The position numbers and the translations under genes are program-made. Below the pieces are notes generated by a model. It did no database searches and had not been told where the DNA came from. It saw only the letters and a program-made list of their open reading frames with translations. This document shows, one piece after another, positions 23,798 through 35,699 of a stretch of DNA of 64,000 nucleotides; position 1 is the first letter of the stretch, and each line of letters opens with the position of its first letter. The stretch is from Aphrophora alni (taxonomy: Eukaryota; Arthropoda; Insecta; Hemiptera; Aphrophoridae): positions 11,810,724 to 11,874,723 of the forward strand of contig OY740776.1 of assembly GCA_963513935.1 (NCBI GenBank), read 5' to 3'.

Positions 23798-25049
23798 TAG
23801 TTTATTTTGGCAGCAACACATCGCACACATTTAAAATTATTTAACTGAGAGAGTTATTGCTTAGTTTATTTTGGTATATGACAGCAATATATCATACATT
23901 AAAAATGATTTTAATTGAGAAAGTTATTGCTTAGTTTATTTTGGTACATAGCAGCAACACATCACATACATTTAAAATTATTTAACAGAGAGTGTTATTG
24001 CTTAGTTTATTTTGGTATATGACAGCAATATATCATACATTAAAAATGATTTTAATTGAGAAAGTTATTGCTTAGTTTATTTTGGTACATAGCAGCAACA
24101 CATCACATACATTTAAAATTATTTAACAGAGAGTGTTATTGCTTAGTTTATTTTGGTATATGACAGCAATATATCATACATTAAAAATGATTTTAATTGA
24201 GAAAGTTATTGCTTAGTTTATTTTGGTACATGACAGCAATACATCATATACATTAAATAGATTTTAACTGAGAGTTATTGCTTAGTTTATTTTGGTACAT
24301 GACAGCAACACATCACATACATTTAAAATTATTTAACTGAGAGAGTTATTGCTTAGTTTATTTTGGTATATGACAGCAACACATCATATACATTAAATAG
24401 ATTTTAACTGAGAGTTATTGCTTAGTTTATTTTGGTACATGACAGCAACACATCACATACATTAAATAGATTTTAACTGAGAGTTATTGCTTAGTTTATT
24501 TTGGTACATGACAGCAACACATCACATACATTAAATAGATTTTAACTGAGAGAGTTATTGCTTAGTTTATTTTGGTACATGACAGCAACACATCATATAC
24601 ATTAAATAGATTTTAACTGAGAGTTATCGCTTAGTTTATTTTGGTACATGACAGCAACACATCACATACATTAAATAGATTTTAACTGAGAGTTATCGCT
24701 TAGTTTATTTTGGTACATGACAGCAACACATCACATACATTAAATAGATTTTAACTGAGAGTTATTGCTTAGTTTATTTTGGTACATGACAGCAACACAT
24801 CACATACATTAAATAGATTTTAACTGAGAGAGTTATTGCTTAGTTTATTTTGGTACATGACAGCAACACATCACATACATTAAATAGATTTTAACTGAGA
24901 GTTATTGCTTAGTTTATTTTGGTACATGACAGCAACACATCACATACATTAAATAGATTTTAACTGAGAGTTATTGCTTAGTTTATTTTGGTACATGACA
25001 GCAACACATCACATAGATAAAATAGATTTTAACTGAAAAAGTTATTGCC
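23798..25049. repeat. 69/71-bp tandem array, dimeric on its left side
   Basis: The unit carries GTTATTGCTTAGTTTATTTTGG and ACAGCAACACATCACATACA, with 69- or 71-bp spacing depending on an extra GA. From about 23,850 to 24,200 two diverged monomer types alternate (TATATGACAGCAATATATC versus TACATAGCAGCAACACATC), giving a ~145-bp dimer. From about 24,250 rightwards a single type with TTAAATAGATTTTAACTGAG predominates. About 18 copies in total. Confidence 0.94.
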
Positions 25050-25229
25050 AAATTATTCCTGAAGCATAATATTTTGTTACAGTACTTGAAATTTTGTCCA
25101 CGAGTTTGTCAATAACTCTTCACTCCCGGTTATCATTTTCTATCCCCAATTAAAAAAAACAAACAAACTATATTTGCTGTTGGATGTGAACGTCAGGGGT
25201 AGAGTAGGCAATTTGAGTACATCACTCAA

Positions 25230-25317
25230 GTGTCTTCTTGGTTGAGAGGCTTCAGGCGGGATTCAAATAATCAAGGATTCGCCCTGAAAGTTATAGGTTC
25301 GAATTCCAGATAGACAC
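25230..25317 (+). pseudogene. tRNA-like sequence with long variable arm (class II-like)
   Basis: An 88-nt block. GTGTCTT (25,230) pairs with TAGACAC (25,311-25,317) apart from one T-T mismatch. It has a degenerate A box, CTTGGTTGAGAGGC, and a good B box, GGTTCGAATTCC. TTCAGGCG and CGCCCTGAA can pair internally. Length and layout resemble Leu/Ser tRNAs, but the D arm is poor and no clean anticodon loop can be drawn. It is either a tRNA pseudogene or the head of another SINE. The preceding GTAGAGTAGGCAATTTGAGTA resembles the 50/54-bp array unit. Confidence 0.55.
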
Positions 25318-25375
25318 AAGGTTTTTTCCCGTGCAGTTTAGTTAGGGGTAAAGCAGATTTCAGTACCGTGGACAA

Positions 25376-25730
25376 TTTTGTGTTTTTTTACCGCAACTTA
25401 CGAATCGGCACTTTTAAAAAGATGGCGACCAATAAATTTTATTGGTCTCTTTAGAGGATCCACTTGAGCAAAATTTGTTCATAATCGTTACACCCCATTT
25501 TGAAAAAAGTCGTACTTTTTTGTTGTTTGTCATAACCACTTTCTCAATTTATGAGGTTTTCTAGATATACTTACATACTAAATTTCGTTCACAGGATTCA
25601 GCTGTAGAGCACTGAACAAACACCTGACTGACATTACTCAAATCTATGTCTTTGGATTTAGGGGCCTCAAAAAACAATATCGATTTTTTTGATCCATCAC
25701 AGAACTTTCATTATATGTTAGAAATTGAAA
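25376..25730 (+). repeat. Dispersed repeat family C, copy 1
   Basis: Shares ordered blocks with 48.4-49.1 and 59.6-60.0 kb: CTTACGAATCGGCACTTTT, a GACCAATAAATTTTATTGG block, AGAGGATCCACTTGAGC, then later GATCCATCACAGAACTTTC. The short ORF at 25,646-25,840 overlaps it and has no domain. Confidence 0.6.
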
Positions 25731-26439
25731 AGGGACTAAAAATGGCCGACAAAATAAAAATAAACATATTGCATTGTAATAGAATACATTGCATGTGGGG
25801 AATTATATTTAAGGCGTGGGGTAGGCAATGTGCACAATAATTAAATAACAGTGTGTTCTGGTAGTCGAGCTGTTTAATTGCAGGCGTTCTGGTCCCATTT
25901 TTTATAAATACAATCTTGAATAGTCGTTTCAAATATTTAAACAGCCGCCAATTTATTAGATAGGAGCAAGATATCGACCTCTAGTTTGTACAGTTGTGTT
26001 TTACTAAATAAGACCTTTAACATGAGGGTCGCTCGATGGGGGTTTCCATTTAAGATTATTGATTCCCTCCCCCCAACTCACATTTTTGAGGAACAAGTAA
26101 AAATGTCCCTTTTGCCAAAAAGTAGTTTTTTTATCACCAGAAGGCACATATAAGATATATTTTTTGGTTTTCAAGTTTTTGAACTGATCCGGGACTTTTG
26201 GGACACATTGTATAACTAAGGACTTATACCATTCACTTGTACATAAAAGAGCCTCTTTTAATTCTATAGTTCACTGTTTAATCAACTAACTCATGTCTAA
26301 AGAAAACTACGACCAACTTCAAATAAATTTATGGTATAGTAATACATGATTATCCAAAAGTAATAATACATATCATAACAAAGAAAACAAAAGAAAATTA
26401 AGGAATCGAGATGTACTCTTGTAAACAGCAAGTCGGCAA
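25731..26439. other. Sequence with a possible transposon right end
   Basis: GGGACACATTGTATA near 26,200-26,214 resembles the CACnnTGTATA ends of the foldback elements, but no left partner was recognised. No gene seen. Confidence 0.35.
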
Positions 26440-26785
26440 TTATTCGAAAGCGCTTATGATTCTTTTTTCTTTCGTTGCTATCAGTGCGTCTGTTGATGGA
26501 CATCGATTCGAATATAGGTCAAATTTTGACCATTATTAATGTTATTTGCGTTTACTTTTTCGTTTTGGGGTACACATTTTCATGTTATGTGCATTTCAAC
26601 AATTTGTAATGGTTTTGCAAATAAAATCATTTTGGTGAAAACGTATCATTTAATTTGTTATTCCGACATTTTGTTTTGATTGCATGTTAAAACAAATGAA
26701 ATGAAAATATTTGTAGAGTGTTCCATATGTCTGGATATTAATTAATAAAATACCGATCTCTTCGTTGGACATCCTATACATTTTC
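26440..26785 (+). mobile_element. 3' fragment of the transposon at 39.1-39.8 kb, opposite orientation
   Basis: TTGCTATCAGTGCGTCTGTT, GATGGACATCGATTCGAATA, AAAATCATTTTGGTGAAAAC and the terminal GTGTTCCATATGTC ... GGACATCCTATACA are reverse-complement matches to blocks at 39,109-39,430. The transposase part is missing apart from a frame-broken stub of the C-terminal end. Confidence 0.7.
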
Positions 26786-27737
26786 TCCTTTTACTAAAAT
26801 GTTGTTGAAATCAATTACACCGTCTTAGAGAAATACGAACGTTTACTATGGCGGGTAGGTTTCATTTCCTTCTTTTAACTAAAACTGCAGAATCGATAGT
26901 TTTGGAGAGTTGTGATAGATGTTTTATATTTGCCCTTAAGATAGATGTACCAAAATTACTGGAGCCAATTTTTTGAAAATGGAAATTTTACTTTGCCACA
27001 TATATTTAGTATGGAGAAAGTTATGGATCAAAAAATTGATAACAGATTTTTAATGTCCCCTGAATCAAAAACAAATCGGTTTTTGGAATGATGCCCGTAT
27101 GTCTGTCTAAAGTGCAATGCTCTTTTTCCCAAACTGTACTATGTATTGATCAAATATTAAGGGACCTAAAACCGTCGGAAATATCACGTAACTTTAAAAA
27201 GATTCATAATATCTTCTTTAAAAAATAGGTTTACAGTGTTCATTAAAGTCTGCTCCTGCAATTAGTCAAGTGAAGCAAGTTTACGTCATTATTTAAATAT
27301 AGGCTATAAATACTTTTCAAAACTACTTTTAGTGTTTGTTTTTTTTACAACTACAGAAATTACTTTTTGGCAACGATTACTATTTGCTTTATGTAATAGA
27401 TTAGTGAGATTGTTTGTATAATGTTTTTGCACCGTATTTTTTTAATCTTTATTGCAACTTCCTCCTCGAAATTGTGAGAAAATTAGTGCGTTATTTTTTT
27501 GTTCCTAAAGTGTACTAAAGTATTGTACAATTTGAATGAAAGACAATCTAGAGGCAAGGGTCACTGGGAAACAATTAAGAGAGTTAGTGGTGTTAGAGAG
27601 AGAAATACTTTAACAGAAAATATATGAGGGTAAGTTGGCAGAGCGTATTAATGACGGCTTTATGTCGAGCTGTATTTTGTGGTTTTAGGGGGGGGCTTGT
27701 AGTATTGAAGATGTAGCTATTGCGAGTTCCCTCGTCG
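26786..27737. other. AT-rich sequence, no gene seen
   Basis: About 950 bp without a supported ORF or repeat. Confidence 0.4.
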
Positions 27738-30185
27738 ACACCCAAGAATATGTTCTCTCCACTGATCTTAACAATAGGAGTAATGGAGCAGCAGCGGTAC
27801 CAACCCCTATTTTTATTACTTTTTTTACATATATGTTGTGTAAAGTATACAGACTTGGGGAGATATTAGTTAGGAGTCTTATATTATAAGGGAGGATTAT
27901 TTATTTAGGAACTTATAACAATTTGAAAGCGTACTTATACTAAGGTTAAACTTGTTATGTCATCCAAGAATATGTACTCTCCACTGATCTTACCTATAGA
28001 AGTAATGTAGCAGCAGTCGTACCAACCCTTATTTTTATTACTTTTTTTACATATATGTCGTGTAAAGTATACAGTTTGGGGGCGTTATTTAGGGGCCTTA
28101 TATTATAAAGGGGGATTATTTATTTAGGAACTTATAACAATTTGAAAGCGTACTTATACTAAGGTTAAACTTGTTATGTCATCTAAGAATATGTTCTCTC
28201 CACTGATCTTAACAATAGGAGTAATGGAGCAGCAGCGGTACCAACCCCTATTTTTATTACTTTTTTTACATATATGTTGTGTAAAGTATACAGACTTGGG
28301 GAGATATTAGTTAGGAGTCTTATATTATAAGGGAGGTTTATTTATTTAGGAACTTATAACAATTTGAAAGCGTACTTATACTAAGGTTAAACTTGTTATG
28401 TCATCTAAGAATATGTTCTCTCCACTGATCTTAACAATAGGAGTAATGGAGCAGCAGCGGTACCAACCCCTATTTTTATTACTTTTTTTACATATATGTT
28501 GTGTAAAGTATACAGACTTGGGGAGATATTAGTTAGGAGTCTTATATTATAAGGGAGGATTATTTATTTAGGAACTTATAACAATTTGAAAGCGTACTTA
28601 TACTAAGGTTAAACTTGTTATGTCATCTAAGAATATGTTCTCTCCACTGATCTTACCAATAGGAGTAATGGAGCAGCAGTCGTACCAACCCCTATCTTTA
28701 TTACTTTTTTTACATATATTTCGTGTAAAGTATACAGTCTTGGGGGGTGTTATTTAATAACCTTATATTATAAGGGAGGATTATTTATTTAGGAACTTAT
28801 AACAATTTGAAAGCGTACTTATACTAAGGTTAAACTTGTAATGTCATCCAAGAAAATGTACTCTCCATTGATCTTACCTATAGGAGTAATGTAGCAGCAG
28901 TCTTACCAACCCCTATCTTTATTACTTTTTTTACATATATTTCGTGTAAAGTATACAGTCTTGGGGGGGTGTTATTTAATAGCCTTATATTATAAGGGAG
29001 GATTATTTATTCAGGTACTTATAACAATTTGAAAGCGTATTTATACTAAGGTTTAACTTGTTATGTCATCCAAGAATATGTACTCTCCACTGATCTTACC
29101 TATAGAAGTAATGCAGCAGCAGTCGTACCAACCCCTATTTTTATTATCTTTTTACATATATTTCGTGTAAAGTATACAGTCTTGGGGGGGGGTGTTATTT
29201 AATAGCCTTATATTATAAGGGAGGATTATTTATTCAGGTACTTATAAGAATTTGAAAGCGTACTTACACTAAGGTTAAACTTGTTATATCATCCAAGACT
29301 ATGTACTCTCCACTGATCTTACCTATAGAAGTAATGCAGCAGCAGTCGTACCAACCCCTATTTTAATTACTTTTTTTACATATATTTTGTGTAAAGTATA
29401 CAGACTTGGGGAGATATTAGTTAGGAGTCTTATATTATAAGGGAGGATTATTTATTTAGGAACTTATAACAATTTGAAAGCGTACTTATACTAAAGTTAA
29501 ACTTGTTATTTCATCCAAGAATATGTACTCTCCACTGATCTTACCAATAGGAGTAATGCAGCAGCAGTCGTACCAACCCCTATTTTAATTACTTTTTTTA
29601 CATATATTTTGTGTAAAGTATACAGACTTGGGGAGATATTAGTTAGGAGTCTTATATTATAAGGGAGGATTATTTATTTAGGAACTTATAACAATTTGAA
29701 AGCGTACTTATACTAAAGTTAAACTTGTTATTTCATCCAAGAATATGTACTCTCCACTGATCTTACCAATAGGAGTAATGTCGCAGCAGTCGTACCAACC
29801 CCTATTTTTATTACGTTTTTTACATATATGTCGTGTAAAGTATACAGACTGGGGGGGGGTGTTATTTAGGGGCCTTATATTATAAAGGGGGATTATTTAT
29901 TTAGGAACTTATAACAATTTGAAAGCGTACTTATAATAAGGTTAAACTTGTTATGTCATCCAAGAATATGTACTCTCCACTGATCTTACCTATAGAGTAA
30001 TGCAGCAGCAGTCGTACCAACCCCTATTTTTATTACTTTTTACATATATGTTGTGTAAAGTGTACAGACTGGGAGGGGGTATTGGTTTGGGGCCCTAATT
30101 TATAAGAGGGGATTATTTATTTAGGAACTTATGACAATTTGTAAGCGTACTTACACTAAGGTTAAACTTGTTATGACACCAAAGA
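27738..30185. repeat. 221-bp tandem array (about 11 copies)
   Basis: The landmark CATCCAAGAATATGTACTCTCC (or CATCTAAG) recurs near 27,739, 27,961, 28,181, 28,402, 28,624, 28,846, 29,067, 29,290, 29,513, 29,736 and 29,957. Each unit has CTCCACTGATCTTACC, GCAGCAGT(C)GTACCAACCCC, a length-variable G tract after GTATACAGACTTG, and TTTGAAAGCGTACTTA. Neighbouring units share variants (for example GGAGATATTAGTTAGGAG versus GGGGTGTTATTTAATAG), so amplification was local and stepwise. Confidence 0.96.
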
Positions 30186-30552
30186 TTCAATAGTTGACCC
30201 AAATGGTTCACTCACAGCTATTGCCTTGACATTGAGCTAATTAACAACACTGCTCAGCTTTAATGCACGCCAAATCAAAATAACAAAACCAACTTTGCAC
30301 ATTTTACTTTATAATTTACAAGCAAACGGCGCGCCGCGGCGGTCGAACGTGTTACATGGATTAAAGCTATGTCTTCGGATATTACGTAACCAATTTATTA
30401 TTTCGGTAAATTAACTTGTGCGCTTATTAATGAAGCCCTGGGCCTCTAGACCCTTCTGAACTGTGGTTAGCCAACCATTTTAGGAGAAACAGAGGAACCA
30501 TGAAAACAAACACAAAGAAAACTGCTCTGGCCTATCTCAGCACACTGAGAAG
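30186..30552. other. Unique sequence, no gene seen
   Basis: Contains a short CpG-rich word, GGCGCGCCGCGGCGGTCG (about 30,328-30,345), unusual against the AT-rich background. No coding sequence supported. Confidence 0.4.
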
Positions 30553-30898
30553 TACAGCATCCTAAAGGTAGAAATGTGTCTGGGGTGGAGAGGAGAAGAG
30601 TTGCCCCCACACTTTGTTGCGTTTACTTTCAGCGGTACAACCCCAAAAAAGTAGACCTCAAATGCTTCTGTGTAAACGCCTACCTTTCTTTCGTTAATTT
30701 TATCGGTGTAAATAAGTATAAAACGTTTACAAAAATCTGTCACGAAGTTGTAACTTTAGGAATTAAATGTAGCTAAGCAGTCATTTGTGTAGCTAGTTAT
30801 CGTGGAATGGGTTGTACCGTCAAGTCAGGCTAGGGAAGCAAGTAGAAGGAAGGACACGCCCCTTACACCAGACACAATCCTAGTCAGAGGCTACAGTA
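30553..30898. mobile_element. MITE-like element, copy 1 (about 346 bp)
   Basis: Begins TACAGCATCCT and ends GGCTACAGTA, which are imperfect inverted termini. The whole length is repeated in the same orientation at 35,104-35,453 with about 85-90% identity by eye. Shared blocks include GTGTCTGGGGTGGAGAGG, ACCTCAAATGCTTCTGTGTA and CAGGCTAGGGAAGCAAGTAG. ORFs on both strands within it (30,537-30,776) are broken differently in the two copies, which argues against coding function. Confidence 0.75.
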
Positions 30899-31126
30899 TA
30901 CTTGATTGCACGCAATTTTCAATTCTGTAGACATGCGCAGTTCCTCCGCTACTATTTTCCATGCCGGAAATAAGTGGCGGTGAATTTGAAACCACCACAG
31001 TCATATAAAGATGTGATGGTTCAAAAATAGAAAGTCTTGTATTTTACGGTTACCATCTGAGTGGATAACGGGCGCCGCCTTCAACTACCTGAAGGTAATT
31101 TTTGTTTGTTACTTTTCCTATATGTG

Positions 31127-31849
31127 GGACAATACAAAGAATATAAATGTATAGCTTGACTTATATAGGATTTATAGTCTTGCCTGTGTAGACTGGTTGT
31201 GATTTACAGACAGAAAGACACGCGACTGAAAAGATAAAGGTCATTGTTTTTACATACGGACTTTAATGAACAGAAATCAATGATATGCAGTTATTTTTAA
31301 TGGCTATTGCATTGTTTGTTTCGCATCTGACAAAAACTGCTTTTAAAACTTATACGTTACGCATTTCTCATTGACCGGTTAAATTAAGTTGTATACGTTA
31401 ATCGATAACTATAATATATGATTTCGCACTACAATTTGATTTTAAATGTAATTTTTTTTTCAGAATTATAATTCACGGTGTATTCAAGTTAGAGGGGGAG
31501 GGGGGAGCATGATATCTGACATTTTAAATTTGGTCTTGTGAAAAAAATATTAATTTTTTTCTTTAAATAAACATACATATTCCTTATCAGAATAAATTCT
31601 ACTTTTATTTGATACCTCACACGTAATGTATTTAAAAAAATTCAAGTCGATATATTTCCCCCATAACTACTCCAATGTCTTTTGTTACCACCACTATATT
31701 TTTCCTATTTGCGAAGCAATACAAAGAATATAAATGCAAAGTTTGAAATATACAGGATTAATTGTCTTCTCTGTGTAGACTGGTTGCGACTTACAGACAG
31801 ACAGACACGCTCGTGAAATTATAAGGGACCTACGGACCCCATTAGAACT
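31127..31849. repeat. Direct repeat pair (about 100 bp each) in AT-rich DNA
   Basis: The block from AATACAAAGAATATAAATG through GTGTAGACTGGTTG to ACAGACAGAAAGACACGC (about 31,130-31,225) is repeated at about 31,718-31,812. About 490 bp separate the two. They look like two fragments of one dispersed element. No gene seen. Confidence 0.6.
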
Positions 31850-32010
31850 TAAATACTCGAATAGCGTCAGGTTCAGAAAAGAACAAGAGTTGGTCAAGAG
31901 AGGCCTATTAGGAAAGATGAAGAGTGGCTATCTTACCCAAGAATAGATGAAAAAATTTAGCTCGGATTGTCAATCTCTTACTCACTAAAGTGAGCCTCTG
32001 AAGGATGTCC
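31850..32010 (-). mobile_element. SINE-like family A, copy 5
   Basis: Minus-strand copy with TACTCGAATAGCGTCAGG, AACAAGAGTTGGTCAAGAG, a decayed ATCTTACCCAAGA block and TAGCTCGGATTGTCA. It ends near CTCACTAAAGTGAGCC, matching the 5' end of the family. Confidence 0.72.
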
Positions 32011-32059
32011 CATTTAAAATTCTTACGGCAGGTATCCTCAAATTTTGAATTAGAAAGAG

Positions 32060-32400
32060 AGATGAAAGAAAACTCTTGAGTTATGGCTAATTAGTGCATT
32101 TCCCAAAAGTCATTTGTTTGTATCTGACATGCATGGACCTCAACACCTTGCAAATAATTTCGTTTAGACACGAGAGACTTCAAAACGAAAAACACGAGAT
32201 AGATATTTTTGACCCATCACATAACTTTGTCCCAAGAGAAGTGCTAACACTTCTACATTTGTATGAAAATGTTTTAAAAAGTGTGGAGTTTTTATAGGAA
32301 AGTTCCCTGGGAATTGTGTTTCTCTAAAATACAATGGAATATATTTTATTCTTTCCGTGTGGATACAAGCTTTCCTCCTAGAAACTAAAACCATTGTTCA
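32060..32400 (+). repeat. Dispersed repeat family C, copy 2 (3' part)
   Basis: Keeps the end block GATATTTTTGACCCATCACATAA found in the copies at 25.7, 49.1 and 60.0 kb. The preceding part is too diverged to align by eye. Confidence 0.45.
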
Positions 32401-32445
32401 GAAGATAAACAGAAACTTTACACAGTAAATAAGCTGTTTAAAGGT

Positions 32446-32464
32446 TATGTTAGGTTAGGTTAGG
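32446..32464 (+). repeat. Short (TTAGG)n tract
   Basis: Three units of GTTAG in the TTAGG orientation. The same motif in the opposite orientation makes the arrays at 36.9-38.2 and 45.7-46.1 kb. Confidence 0.85.
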
Positions 32465-32744
32465 ACAATTTTGTTTATTCATTGTAACCAAAACAAAATA
32501 GGCAATAAAGCGACACCAACGAACCACGTTTTTTTTTTGGTTTTGACTTTTATGTTCGTTTGTTTATTTGGGGTTAACTTTCGGATCAATATAACAAGAT
32601 CAACGAAAAAAGTGTCGATGATTTCGTAGTAAAATAACTAAGGTTAGGTTCAGGTATACAGAAGACATGGAATATAATTTCTAAAACGAATGACCTATTG
32701 TTTCTAATTTGTTACACAGAACTCTATTGACCTTTAGAATGAGT

Positions 32745-32968
32745 AGAGGTATGGCAAACCGGAGGGAGACTAGCTGAATCTACATCTTTCTATAATGTAG
32801 TCTTTGGTTACATCGTATCAGGTTTATTTTAACCAACTCTTGTTCATTTCCGACCCTGAAGCTATCAAAGTATTTCAGGAGTCGGGGGTGTTTATTTTAT
32901 ACTCTTTCATATTCTTTTTTGTTATAAAACGATGAGGACCGGTAAGTTTTTTTTAAAAAAAAATTGAG
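32745..32968 (+). mobile_element. SINE-like family A, copy 6
   Basis: Plus-strand copy with TAGCTGAATCTACATC, GTAGTCTTTGGTTACATC (decayed B box), CCAACTCTTGTTCATTTCCG, GTATTTCAGGAGTCGG, TTTATTTTATAC and AAACGATGAGGACCGGTA. Confidence 0.75.
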
Positions 32969-33006
32969 GTTTATAGTGAAAGAAACGAAGACGGCTGCTA
33001 CATGGA

Positions 33007-34165
33007 AAAACCTTCACGCACGCACACTCACAAACGTCCTGCCCCAGACAAGCTGCCTAATTAGTGACACACCCACTGCAAACTTTTGTTACAAAGACAA
33101 CTTTCTTAAGACTTCTTAATTGTTAAATCATTCCTACTGATTGTGAATGTTCATAAAATTTGATTGAAAACGACTTCAAACAAGCCATTGTTAAAACATG
33201 AGGTAGAAATAATGCGAATAAAAGAAAAGTAGAGTAAGAATGTTGAAATATATTTGTCATTGATAAAACTGTATTGAATAATTACATAAACGATAAAACT
33301 GTTATCAACCATATCCTAATATATGGAAATTTTTTAACTAAAGATGAACAGAGAAAATTATATTAACGAGCAAATTTATAATCAGAAGTAATATTCAAAA
33401 ACCTAAAAATGCTAAAGAAAAATAAATAATTTACTAAATACGCCAAAGCAAATAAAACGGAACGCCACATAAAATGGTAAGGGTGTGGCAAAGAGGTATA
33501 TAGAGTCCTTAATGGAGAAATCCAGTACTAAAGTTGGTCTTGAAGATGGAGGAACTGCGAAACGCGTCGATAAATATAAATAATAAGACAATCCTAGAAT
33601 TGGGTGAAGACTGTACTCAGTATCCTTTTTTTTACGTCCAGTTTGTCACATAGGTTCGGATTATAAATCACCATATTTCAAAAACATTTACGTTAAAATA
33701 TATTTAGAAATATGGGAAATTTTAGCACGGTGTACATCATTCATATTTTTCCTTTTTGGGCTATGATTCCCTAATCAGAATATTTGGATGGATGGCTATT
33801 ACAGTTCATAAAACTAACTAAGACCACTGGGTACCTGGTAAAACTCTCTCTCACGCACGCACACTCACAGACTTCCAGCCCCAGACAAGCTGCCTTATTA
33901 GTGACTCACACATCAAACTTTGATACAAAGACAACTTTCTTAGGCTTCTTAATTGTTAAGTTATACCTATTGAGTGTGAATATAAATTTGAATGTAAAAG
34001 TACTCGAAACAATATTAGTATTAAAACGTAAGAGCGAAATAGGTTGTATAAAAGAAAAGTAGAATAGTAATGAAAAATTGTTGAAATAGATATGTTATTG
34101 GTAAAACAGTTTGAATAATTACATAAACGACGAAAATGTTATCTAACATGCCCTAACATAAAATA
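33007..34165. repeat. Two direct copies of a ~320-bp repeat
   Basis: The first copy (about 33,007-33,325) and second copy (about 33,838-34,165) share CACGCACGCACACTCACA, CCCAGACAAGCTGCCT, ACAAAGACAACTTTCTTA, AAAAGAAAAGTAGA and AATAATTACATAAACGA in the same order. The ~510 bp between them contains a hammerhead-like motif at 33,540-33,568. The ORF at 33,784-34,062 falls across the second copy and is not supported as a gene. Confidence 0.8.
33536..33575 (+). ncRNA. Hammerhead-ribozyme-like motif 1 (decayed)
   Basis: TTGAAGA (33,540-33,546; consensus CTGANGA, with the C changed) is followed at 33,559 by GAAA, then the palindrome ACGCGT and a C where cleavage would fall. GAT after that can pair with GTC before the core as helix I, with one wobble. 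Helix II is poorly formed. This is the weakest but clearly related member of the set. Confidence 0.35.
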
Positions 34166-35103
34166 TATACATAGTTATGTACACGCATAAAACAAAAAGC
34201 GAAGCACTAAAAACTGCCCCCCCCCCCCCTCTGCTATCTTTTTTTAACTGAAATCTCGAACGAAATAACAATAGATTATCAGCAAAAAAACAAATGAACA
34301 ATTAGCATTATGACATATTATAAGAACATACAGCTATCAATTAATTACAAATAGGCGTTATCCATTAAGCTGTACAAAAATCAAGCTGATACCAACATAG
34401 CTATAAACTTTAGATTAATAGACTTAAACAGTTAAAAATAAATGGTACCAGGATGTTGATTAAATTTCGTTTTGCCGTGCAGTTTTAAATTTTAAAAAAC
34501 AGATAATGTGGAAGTGCTTATAACAACAAACATATGTAATTAGGTTCGAGATTTTAAAAAATTGTCACTTGCTTTATAAAGTAATGTTTTATTATTTTTT
34601 TATGCTAAGTTATATTTGAAAATTTTTATAGCTCAGATAAAACCTGTCCATTTATAAGTTTTAAGACCTTACTTACTAGACATCCTGTACACGGAACGTT
34701 CAATACCTTCCTAGTTTCCCATCCTTACTTAACTTTAAACAAACATTTTCCATTCAACGACTTTAAGTGAAATAGGACGACAGTTTTAAAGTTTCCCCAT
34801 TTATTGTTTTCAACCAAAACTGATCAAGAAACTCTGCTCGGAACAATGAACAATAGAGGACGCCATCTTGTTCCAGTTTAAACTTTAGTGTTATAGGGTA
34901 ATTTGTTATAGAATTGTATTTGAAAATATAGATATCCCCACCTTATGAGACCATAAATTATTGTGTAAAGATGTTTTGATTGTTTCTTGGAATTCATATC
35001 GTTGCGAGGAACAAAACGCATGTGTTACCACTCTGTGGAAATGTGTTCAAGTTTGGCAAAATTATATTTATTTTGACAACTTTAGCAACAACAAATAACT
35101 ACG
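34166..35103. other. AT-rich sequence with a lone inverted-element end
   Basis: AGCTCAGATAAAACCTGTCC (34,629 onward, followed by ATTTATAAG) matches the right end of the GC-rich element at 59,213-59,472. A poly-C run lies at 34,218-34,230. No gene seen. Confidence 0.45.
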
Positions 35104-35453
35104 TACAGCATCCTCAAGGTAGGAATGTGTCTGGGGTGGAGAGGAAAAGAGGAGCCCCCACACACTGTTGCGTTTACTTTCAGCGGTACAATCCCAATAA
35201 AAAAATATAGACCTCAAATGCTTCTGTGTAAACGCGTACCCTACTCTCGTTTCTTTAATCGGTGTAAATAACAAAAAACGTTTACTAAAGTCTGTCACGA
35301 AGTTGTAACTTTAGAAATTAAATGTAGCGAAGCAGTAAATTGTGTACCTAGTTTTCTTGGGATGAGTTGTACCGTCAAGTCAGGCTAGGGAAGCAAGTAG
35401 ATGGGAGGACACGCCCCTTACACCAGACACAATCCTAGTCTGAGGCTACTGTA
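35104..35453. mobile_element. MITE-like element, copy 2
   Basis: Same family as 30,553-30,898. It starts TACAGCATCCTCA and ends TGAGGCTACTGTA, which are inverted with two mismatches (10-11 of 13 positions). Both copies lie in direct orientation 4.55 kb apart. The overlapping ORFs on both strands are repeat-derived. Confidence 0.78.
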
Positions 35454-35699
35454 CGTATAATACTAATGCACAAACACTGCAATTACTTGTCAAGCAAAAC
35501 TTAGCTCTAGTGTTAGTGTGTTTTTAAGTGTCTCCAGAGGTGTTGAAGAAAATTTACAATTATCGATGGTCGAACTAAGTACTTACCTAGGGTTAGCATT
35601 GTTAGATTAAATTATTGTTTTTAACTAGACCAGTTTTAATTGTTCATATTTCGATGGTAAATAATGAAATTAAAAAAAAAAAAAAAAAAAAACTAAATT
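35454..35699. other. Unique sequence with oligo-A tract
   Basis: Ends in about 21 A (about 35,671-35,692), just left of the mariner remnant. Nothing else seen. Confidence 0.4.

Noticed and set aside
30952..30990. Short hairpin CCGCTACT ... AGTGGCGG as a microRNA precursor
   Set aside because: The arms are only about 15 bp with mismatches and a 5-nt loop, too short for a typical precursor.
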